Source of the DNA: Candidatus Hydrogenedentota bacterium | GTDB lineage: Bacteria; Hydrogenedentota; Hydrogenedentia; Hydrogenedentales; CAITNO01 | NCBI GenBank assembly: GCA_007124105.1 | Contig: SLFT01000386.1 | Location: forward strand, 1 to 11,505 | Direction of reading: 5' to 3' | DNA: 11,505 nt | In this document: one piece after another, positions 6,591-11,505 of the stretch | Position numbering within the stretch: the first letter of the stretch is position 1 | Layout of the letters: each line of letters opens with the position of its first letter | The notes under the pieces: generated by a model | Databases searched by the model: none | Told to the model about the DNA's origin: nothing | The model's input: the letters and a program-made list of their open reading frames with translations, nothing else | Program-made: the position numbers and the translations under genes

Positions 6591-7499
6591 TCACGGCGCT
6601 ATTCTTTCAAACAACCACGCTACCGCTTCTTCTATCTCACGGGCGATGCCCGGCCAGACATGTCCGCCATCCTCTTTATATAAAAGTCGCGCCTCGCCGC
6701 CCGCGCGCCGCACCGTGGCCGCAAGTTTCTCTGCCTGTTCCCAGGGAACAACATAGTCCCGCTTGCCCTGTACAATCATGAAAGGCGGCGATTGCTCGGG
6801 GGTTGCGCGCGCCGGCGACAACGCAATAAGGCGCTCCGTGGTCTCAGCGTCAGACCGCCCCGCAAGCCCGTCGCGAAACAACAGCCGCGTCAGGTCAAGC
6901 CCCTCCAGTTTGAACTTGATAATTGGAACGCCATTATAATCCAGCAAATCGGAAGGCGGGAAGAAAAGCGCCGCCGCCTTGACCCGCGAATCCTGCCGCT
7001 CCCACGGCGCCCTGCCTCGAGGATGCGTTTCCTGGGGCATTAGCGCGGCGAGCGCCGCCAGATGTCCCCCCGCCGACACGCCCATGATGCCCAGCCGGTC
7101 GGGAGCAACGGCATAGGCAGCAGCGTATGCCTTCACATGACGGATGGCGGCATGCACATGGCGCGTCATGCCAATGCCGGTAAACAGGGGAAGCGACCCG
7201 GGGGACACAGCGAACACCGTAATGCCGCGCGCGCACAGGGCGTCTATAAGCCCGAAGCCGATGTGCTCATTAAGAAGGGTGCGATCGGCGTGCCATCCGC
7301 CGCTGACGATGTCTATGACCCCCAGGTTGGCAGAGGCAGTACGCGGCTGAAAGACGTCCATGATAAGGCCAATCCCGTGCGCCTCCGCATAAACAACGTC
7401 GCGGATGTGGTGATAGTTGTTGCGGGTGCGCGGCCGCGTACGCAATGTGGCGGCTGGCTGGTATAACAGTTCAAGGGATTGGAAGCGGTATGGGTCCAC
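6591..7499 (-). CDS. Alpha/beta hydrolase (esterase/lipase-like, BD-FAE/hormone-sensitive-lipase-type fold)
   Basis: This 302-residue protein has a complete Ser-Asp-His triad by motif: Ser142 in GVSAGGH, Asp248 in GKRDYVVP and His280 in DGGHVWPG. The first strands, IRDVVYAEAHGIGLIMDVFQP (shown only to locate residues 32-52), match the usual entry of carboxylesterase-type hydrolases. The oxyanion segment reads IVSGGWHAD (about 64-72), with Ser where esterases normally have the His of HGG. No signal peptide or membrane segment is seen, so it is probably cytoplasmic; the substrate is unknown. The start is GTG 7499, since an in-frame stop lies four codons before it and the fold needs these residues. 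The ribosome site is weak (AAGAAG). It follows the exported STN-like gene by 49 bp in the same direction and may be co-transcribed. Confidence 0.85.
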   Translation of the reverse strand: MDPYRFQSLELLYQPAATLRTRPRTRNNYHHIRDVVYAEAHGIGLIMDVFQPRTASANLGVIDIVSGGWHADRTLLNEHIGFGLIDALCARGITVFAVSPGSLPLFTGIGMTRHVHAAIRHVKAYAAAYAVAPDRLGIMGVSAGGHLAALAALMPQETHPRGRAPWERQDSRVKAAALFFPPSDLLDYNGVPIIKFKLEGLDLTRLLFRDGLAGRSDAETTERLIALSPARATPEQSPPFMIVQGKRDYVVPWEQAEKLAATVRRAGGEARLLYKEDGGHVWPGIAREIEEAVAWLFERIAP

Positions 7500-7548
7500 C
7501 AGTCTTCTTTTTCATCGTTGTTGCAGCGCGTTGATGCGAAATACGCCA

Positions 7549-8262
7549 CTACTCCGGCTGCATAGTTTCCGCCGCCTCGTCCGTTGCGTCCACACCCTCG
7601 CGTTTCTGCAAAACCAATTTATCGTACTGCAAAATAACGCGGATTTCCGGCGCTATTTCCAGAAGATGGTCGCGCAGAAAATCCATGACGGTTGTCCCGG
7701 GAAGCAACGTCCGGCTGAAAAGGCGCTCTTCGGTCGGCATCGCCTCCAGTGTTTCGCTTATGTCAATATCAATGTTAAACCGGAACGCCAGTTCGCGCAA
7801 TACAACAAGATAATCCGCTTCCTGAAATTCCAACGCCTCGTCCTGCGACATGGGCGCGGTCAGCATACGATGGAGTTCAACGGACACTTCCTCGCCTGGC
7901 ATGATATAGGGCATATCGCTGGCCACCTCACGGTCGCCGCGGCTTTCGGAAGCATACTCGATACGTTCCACTTGTGAGCGTGGCAGCTGCAAGGGCGGCT
8001 CGCCGGGCAGGTATTCAACTTCAATATAAATGGGGTTCTCGCTGACAACTTTTGCGCCACGCAACGCCTTGCCGCTCTTGAGGATGACCACGTCGCCCGC
8101 AAGCGCTACGGCTGGTTCGGACGGATCGCTGGACGGGGACGCGTTAACAGGCGCCGCGCCAGGCGGGGGCGGGGCGTCGCTGGGCGGTGGAACCGGTTGA
8201 GCAAACCCCGACATTCCAATAACCGGCAGCACCAAAAGAGCAGCCGCTGTCTTCCATTTCAT
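7549..8262 (-). CDS. Exported protein with proline-rich linker, SH3-like segment and STN-like C-terminal segment; function unknown
   Basis: Translated from ATG 8262 this is a 237-residue protein. The start is chosen because AAGGTGG lies 6 nt upstream and residues 1-21 then form a good signal peptide (MKWKT, hydrophobic core, SGFA before Q22). Residues 22-50 are rich in Pro, Ala and Ser. Residues about 55-102 (GDVVILKSGKALRG, then LPRSQVERIEY) look like a small beta-barrel of the 'nongenerated cue: function D-x-V-x-L-x-x-G' kind. Residues about 145-220 (VLRELAFRFNIDIDI, TVMDFLRDHLLE, ILQYDKLVLQ) follow the beta-alpha-beta pattern of STN domains found at the N-termini of secretins and TonB receptors. 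No secretin or receptor body follows, so it is an isolated periplasmic protein whose partner is unknown. Domain calls are fold-level guesses. Longer in-frame extension upstream exists but lacks a ribosome site and overlaps the promoter-like site. Confidence 0.7.
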   Translation of the reverse strand: MKWKTAAALLVLPVIGMSGFAQPVPPPSDAPPPPGAAPVNASPSSDPSEPAVALAGDVVILKSGKALRGAKVVSENPIYIEVEYLPGEPPLQLPRSQVERIEYASESRGDREVASDMPYIMPGEEVSVELHRMLTAPMSQDEALEFQEADYLVVLRELAFRFNIDIDISETLEAMPTEERLFSRTLLPGTTVMDFLRDHLLEIAPEIRVILQYDKLVLQKREGVDATDEAAETMQPE

Positions 8263-8319
8263 GTTAGACCACCTTGTAATTGCTTTTCTTTTCCCGGAAA
8301 ACCAAGACTCCATTTTCGG

Positions 8320-8349
8320 ATTGTATCGTACCCGGTTCATTAAATCCAA
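8320..8349 (-). promoter_or_regulatory. Promoter-like site for the exported STN-like protein gene
   Basis: Reading leftward, TTGGAT (8349-8344) and TACAAT (8325-8320) are 18 bp apart, giving a start near 8313 and a leader of about 50 nt. The leader contains the palindrome TTTTCC-C-GGAAAA (8289-8301). The site lies just beyond the end of the ubiA-like gene, where no clear terminator is seen, so read-through from the operon is also possible. Confidence 0.35.
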
Positions 8350-8384
8350 ATATGACGCGTGTACGCCCGTGCCCTGACGCCCGG

Positions 8385-9272
8385 TCACGTATATATAAGC
8401 AAAACACATGTAAGCGCCCAAAGCCCCACCGCCGCGCATGTGGGCGCATCCTTCAACAACACGCGGCTGGGATCAGCGGTCTCGTTGCGTTGGACAAGCC
8501 ACAAATAACGCGCCAACCCATACACCACAAAGGGCAGGGTCATGTACAACTTGTCCGTGCCCAGCCGCTCCACCACCTCCGGGCTGCACGTATAGATGGT
8601 AAAGGTAATCAGCGCGCCCCCCGCCACTATAACCAGCATCTGGTCAATAAAAGCGATATTGTAATGGTGCAGCACTTCCCGATGGTTGTGCGCCTGGTCT
8701 TCAAGCAATGCAATTTCGCCGCGCCGCTTGCCAAGCGCCAGAAACAGCGCCAGGAACAGGGTACACACAATCAACCAGTTTGAGAACACCACATGGATAG
8801 CCACTGCCCCCGCAATAGCGCGAATCACGAAGCCCAGCGCCACAATAATGACATCCACAATGAATATGTTTTTCAGCAGCAGCGTATAACTGACCGTCAT
8901 CAGAATGTACACCGCCAGCGCTATCGTAAACGGCGCGCCCAGCCGAAGCGCGAGTCCCATGGCGCCCAGCAACAGCAGCAACGCAATAAGTATCGCCCCT
9001 GAACGGCTAATCTCGCCGGCGGGGAGGGGACGCAACGACTTCGTGGGATGATTGCGGTCCTGCTCGAAATCGCACAGATCATTGAATATGTAGGTGGCGC
9101 TTGCGGCCAGACAGAACGCCAGGGCGGCGCCAACACCGCGCGCGACAGACACGGGGTCGCCCATCTGTTGCGCAAAAAGCAATGGCATCAGCACCAGCGC
9201 GTTCTTTGCCCACTGGTACACACGCAACAGGCGAAACAATAGTAAGATTCGCGACCAGCCCTGTCTCATCAT
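8385..9272 (-). CDS. ubiA: UbiA-family prenyltransferase: polyprenyl-phosphate 5-phosphoribosyltransferase (DPPR synthase-like)
   Basis: This is an integral membrane enzyme of about 295 residues. It is expected to transfer phosphoribose from PRPP to polyprenyl phosphate, the first committed step toward polyprenyl-phospho-arabinose (mycobacterial Rv3806c). The UbiA Asp-rich motif is NDLCDFEQDRNHPTK at about residues 64-78, followed by SLRPLPAGEIS. The HPTK-x-x-RP form is typical of this subgroup rather than of quinone or heme prenyltransferases. Also typical are LLKNIFIVDV with GFVIRAIAGA (about 133-157) and ALGKRRGEI (about 179-187). Eight or nine hydrophobic helices are visible. ATG 9272 lies two bases past the dprE2 stop. 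GTG 9281, which overlaps dprE2 by 8 bp, is an alternative. Context with dprE1 and dprE2 strongly supports the assignment. Confidence 0.88.
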   Translation of the reverse strand: MMRQGWSRILLLFRLLRVYQWAKNALVLMPLLFAQQMGDPVSVARGVGAALAFCLAASATYIFNDLCDFEQDRNHPTKSLRPLPAGEISRSGAILIALLLLLGAMGLALRLGAPFTIALAVYILMTVSYTLLLKNIFIVDVIIVALGFVIRAIAGAVAIHVVFSNWLIVCTLFLALFLALGKRRGEIALLEDQAHNHREVLHHYNIAFIDQMLVIVAGGALITFTIYTCSPEVVERLGTDKLYMTLPFVVYGLARYLWLVQRNETADPSRVLLKDAPTCAAVGLWALTCVLLIYT

Positions 9273-9273
9273 G

Positions 9274-10032
9274 CTATACACTCATCTTTTTGAACTGCCA
9301 TTCGGGGATGCTTCTGATTATCCACATAATGTATTGCCAGAAAAAGGGCACATACACAATGTTGCGTCCTTTCAATATGGCCCGCGCCATCGCCCGCGCG
9401 GCGGCGTCTGGAGCGGCTACCAGCGGTTTCGGCAGTTTCATGCCGTAAGTCATGGGCGTATCCATGAACCCCGGCTTGATGGTGGTCACCTGTACGCCGG
9501 ACGCATGAAGCCTGTTGCGCAACCCTTGCAGATAAACACTGAGCCCCGCCTTGGAAGCGCCATAGATATAATTTAATTTACGACCGCGGTCGCCTGCGAC
9601 TGAAGACAATGCCGCAATAAAACCGCACCGGCGTTCCTCGAAAGCGCCGGCAAAATGCTCCAGTATGGACATGGCCCCGGTCAGATTGGTGTCCAGCATA
9701 CGCCGGGCAACAGCAAAGTCCCGTTGCGCGTCCAACTGCTCCGCCATGTAACCAAAGGACAGCACCACGCCGCCGGGCATTCCATCCAGCGCCTCGGCGC
9801 AACGCTGCACAAAGGCCGAATGGCCGTCAAAATGAAGCGCGTCAAATTCCAGACAACAACACGTAATCTCATGGCGTACGCGCAGGTCCCTGGCAAGCAG
9901 CTCCAGTTCCTGTGTATCACGACCGGCCAGGACCACGGCAAATCCCTGGCGCGCGAAGGCGTCCGCAAGATACCGCGCCACACCCGACAGCGCCCCAAGG
10001 ATGACAACGGATTTGGGATATGTATATGCCAT
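9274..10032 (-). CDS. dprE2: DprE2-like short-chain dehydrogenase (polyprenylphosphoryl-2-keto-ribose reductase)
   Basis: This 252-residue NAD(P)H-dependent SDR is expected to reduce the 2'-keto intermediate made by DprE1, giving polyprenylphosphoryl-beta-D-arabinofuranose. The cofactor-binding turn is GALSGVAR (13-20), with Ala at the third glycine. LEFDALHFDGHSAF (61-74) matches the D-FDALD-DSH region of mycobacterial DprE2 as I recall it. Asn116, Ser144 (ALSSVAGDRG), Tyr157 and Lys161 (YGASK) complete the SDR catalytic set. The C-terminus YIMWIIRSIPEWQFKKM resembles the DprE2 tail ending in RHIP-x-x-FRK, a likely membrane-associating helix. The start ATG 10032 has AGGAG 7 nt upstream, and 12 bp separate it from the dprE1 stop. 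Its stop lies at the start of ubiA, consistent with one operon. Confidence 0.92.
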   Translation of the reverse strand: MAYTYPKSVVILGALSGVARYLADAFARQGFAVVLAGRDTQELELLARDLRVRHEITCCCLEFDALHFDGHSAFVQRCAEALDGMPGGVVLSFGYMAEQLDAQRDFAVARRMLDTNLTGAMSILEHFAGAFEERRCGFIAALSSVAGDRGRKLNYIYGASKAGLSVYLQGLRNRLHASGVQVTTIKPGFMDTPMTYGMKLPKPLVAAPDAAARAMARAILKGRNIVYVPFFWQYIMWIIRSIPEWQFKKMSV

Positions 10033-10044
10033 CAGTTTCTCCTG

Positions 10045-11403
10045 CTATCCATCCAGACGCAACCGCCGCGAAAGGTCGGAAGCGAGTATGCCATTCGGAT
10101 CAAGCTGCGCGCGAATCTCCCGAAATGCTTGCAGATTCGGATACATAGCCGCAAACACTTCCGGACGCGTCAGCGTATCTTTTGCCAGGTAAACGCGGCC
10201 GCCGTACTCCAGCAGCAACCGGTCCAACATCGCCGCAAACGCGTCCAGACCCGGGCTGTTCGGGATATCGAGCGTAAGCGTGTAACCAGGCATGGGATGC
10301 GACAACAACCCGGGGCCGGCGCCGCCAAAACATTTGAGCACGGCCAGAAATGAAGCGCGCCCCGAATTGGACAAGCGTTCGAGCATCTTTACCAGGCCCG
10401 GACGCCCATCCGGCGGAAACGTCGCCTGGTACTGGACAAAGCCCTTCCGCCCGTACATGCGGTTCCACTGAAGGATGCCGTCCAGGGGGTAGAAATACTT
10501 GTCATAATCCACCAGCACATCCCGCGCATCGCGGTTCTTCGCGTAAAACAGCGCGTTAAATGCCTTGATGCTGTACGGGTTCAACACAAATCCGGGAAAA
10601 TCAACGGGGACGGCCAGGGTGGGCCGTCGGGGCAGTTGGAACGGCGCGTTCGCCCGCCTTCCCGTCAAATCCTTGACCGACGCATGGTTGCCCCGCATTA
10701 ACACGGAGCGGCCCAGTGCGCCGTCACGGGCCAGACAATCCACCCAGGCAACTGAATACCGATAATCCTTGTCGGATGCGGCCATGGCAGCAAGCGCTTC
10801 GTCCAGGTTGGCGCAACGCTGATAATCAACGCGCATATACGCGGACTCCACGGGCTGCAAGCGCAACCGTGCCGTAAGAATCACGCCGGTCAATCCAACG
10901 CCGCCCGCCGTGGCCCAGAACACATCGCTGTTTTCCTCGCGCGAACAGCAAATCACGCCGCGCGCCGGCGTCCACAAATCAAAGGACTCCACAAATTGCG
11001 TAAACGTCCCGTCGCAATGATGATTCTTGCCGTGAACGTCATTGGCTACCGCGCCCGCCACCGTCACAAATTTTGTGCCCGGCGTCACGGGCAGGAAAAA
11101 ACCACGGGGAACGAAAACGTCCAGTATCTCGGCCAGGCTGACCCCGCCCTCGCATTCAAGTACGCCCGTGTCGGCATCGAATGAGCGCATCCGATTCATG
11201 CGGGTCATGTCCAGCACAAACCCCGCCTGATTCACTGCTGCGTCGCCGTAGCTGCGCCCCAGCCCCCGCGCAATAAACGGCTCGGACGCCGTCTCCAACA
11301 ACGTCATCAGCTCGGAACAACGCTCGGGACGGTACAACGAACACGCGACAGGGCCGTAACGACCCCATCCAGCCAGATGCTCGTGTGCGATTGCTAAGGT
11401 CAC
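10045..11403 (-). CDS. dprE1: DprE1-like FAD-dependent polyprenylphosphoryl-ribose 2'-oxidase
   Basis: This 452-residue flavoenzyme of the VAO/p-cresol methylhydroxylase fold should oxidise the 2'-hydroxyl of polyprenylphosphoryl-beta-D-ribose. FAD-binding motifs are ARGLGRSYGDAA (about 45-56) and GTKFVTVAGAVANDVHGKNHH (residues 109-129, near identical to the mycobacterial region). The substrate side carries Lys408 in VYLAKDT, corresponding to Mtb Lys418. Thr377 in GYTLTLD takes the place of Mtb Cys387, with the same 31-residue spacing to the Lys. The tail DPNGILASDLSRRL matches the family end. Length is close to the 461 residues of Mtb DprE1. GTG 11403 is chosen as start because GAGAGGAA lies about 6 nt upstream; an upstream TTG (11454) lacks this. 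It is the first visible gene of the dprE1-dprE2-ubiA operon. Confidence 0.93.
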   Translation of the reverse strand: MTLAIAHEHLAGWGRYGPVACSLYRPERCSELMTLLETASEPFIARGLGRSYGDAAVNQAGFVLDMTRMNRMRSFDADTGVLECEGGVSLAEILDVFVPRGFFLPVTPGTKFVTVAGAVANDVHGKNHHCDGTFTQFVESFDLWTPARGVICCSREENSDVFWATAGGVGLTGVILTARLRLQPVESAYMRVDYQRCANLDEALAAMAASDKDYRYSVAWVDCLARDGALGRSVLMRGNHASVKDLTGRRANAPFQLPRRPTLAVPVDFPGFVLNPYSIKAFNALFYAKNRDARDVLVDYDKYFYPLDGILQWNRMYGRKGFVQYQATFPPDGRPGLVKMLERLSNSGRASFLAVLKCFGGAGPGLLSHPMPGYTLTLDIPNSPGLDAFAAMLDRLLLEYGGRVYLAKDTLTRPEVFAAMYPNLQAFREIRAQLDPNGILASDLSRRLRLDG

Positions 11404-11471
11404 AAGACTTTCCTCTCTACAGGCGTTGATACGTGCAAAGCGCCCTCTATACAAGAAACCGCTCTTGATAG

Positions 11472-11501
11472 AGTATAGCCAACAAAGGGCTTGATAAACA
11501 A
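11472..11501 (-). promoter_or_regulatory. Promoter-like site for the dprE1-dprE2-ubiA operon
   Basis: Reading leftward, TTGTTT (11501-11496) and TATACT (11477-11472) are 18 bp apart, placing a start near 11465 and a leader of about 60 nt before GTG 11403. Two direct copies of CTTGATA (11464-11470 and 11490-11496) flank the -10 region 26 bp apart, a spacing that could suit a regulator. If it is the true promoter, dprE1 is the first gene of the operon and the arabinosyltransferase lies elsewhere. Confidence 0.42.
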
Positions 11502-11505
11502 TTAA

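Noticed and set aside
9655..10353. A 232-codon open frame on the + strand across the dprE1/dprE2 junction
   Set aside because: It is antisense to two well-supported genes and has no protein features.
11404..11454. Longer DprE1 start at TTG 11454
   Set aside because: GTG 11403 has a strong GAGAGGAA ribosome site and gives a family-like length; the extra 17 residues match nothing in the family.

Overview
The window is about 11.5 kb of fairly GC-rich bacterial chromosome (roughly 55-60% by eye) with short intergenic gaps and no insertion sequence, phage gene or CRISPR array. The gene content points to an uncultured Gram-negative-type bacterium of the PVC/Planctomycetota-Hydrogenedentota sort. 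The hints are a formylglycine-generating-enzyme-like tail, a very large secreted glycosidase with a glutamine-amidotransferase-like front domain, and an exported STN-like protein. This placement is an inference and is not secure. No protein here is diagnostic of a phylum.

Left part (1-4802). A gene tail ending in GFRVV enters from the left edge and is followed by a short imperfect hairpin. A two-gene rightward unit follows (177-1246): a membrane-anchored protein whose His and Cys motifs resemble the clan CD (caspase/CHAT) dyad, then a 108-residue protein with three membrane segments. The two genes are coupled by an ATGA overlap. A leftward gene (1265-4684) meets them head to head. It encodes an exported 1139-residue multidomain clan GH-A-type glycoside hydrolase with its own promoter-like site.

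Middle part (4685-6581). About 500 bp without a convincing protein gene carries a promoter-like site and a terminator-like hairpin just before a complete tRNA-Thr(UGU) gene with encoded CCA. About 330 bp of further non-coding DNA, with a perfect 7-bp inverted repeat next to a TATACT box, leads to a rightward RluD-family 23S rRNA pseudouridine synthase.

Right part (6591-11505), all leftward. The main feature is a three-gene operon encoding DprE1, DprE2 and a UbiA-family phosphoribosyltransferase. These enzymes make polyprenyl-phospho-arabinose, the lipid-linked D-arabinofuranose donor best known from mycobacteria: UbiA puts phosphoribose on polyprenyl phosphate, and DprE1 with DprE2 epimerise the 2' position from ribose to arabinose. 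The phosphatase step and any arabinosyltransferase are not in the window. DprE1 has Thr where mycobacterial DprE1 has Cys387, the residue attacked by benzothiazinones. Downstream, with its own promoter-like site, lies an exported protein with a proline-rich linker, an SH3-like segment and an STN-like segment, followed by an alpha/beta hydrolase convergent with the pseudouridine synthase.

The most interesting items are the compact arabinose-donor operon with its altered DprE1 site, and the putative clan CD-like membrane protein with its small membrane partner.
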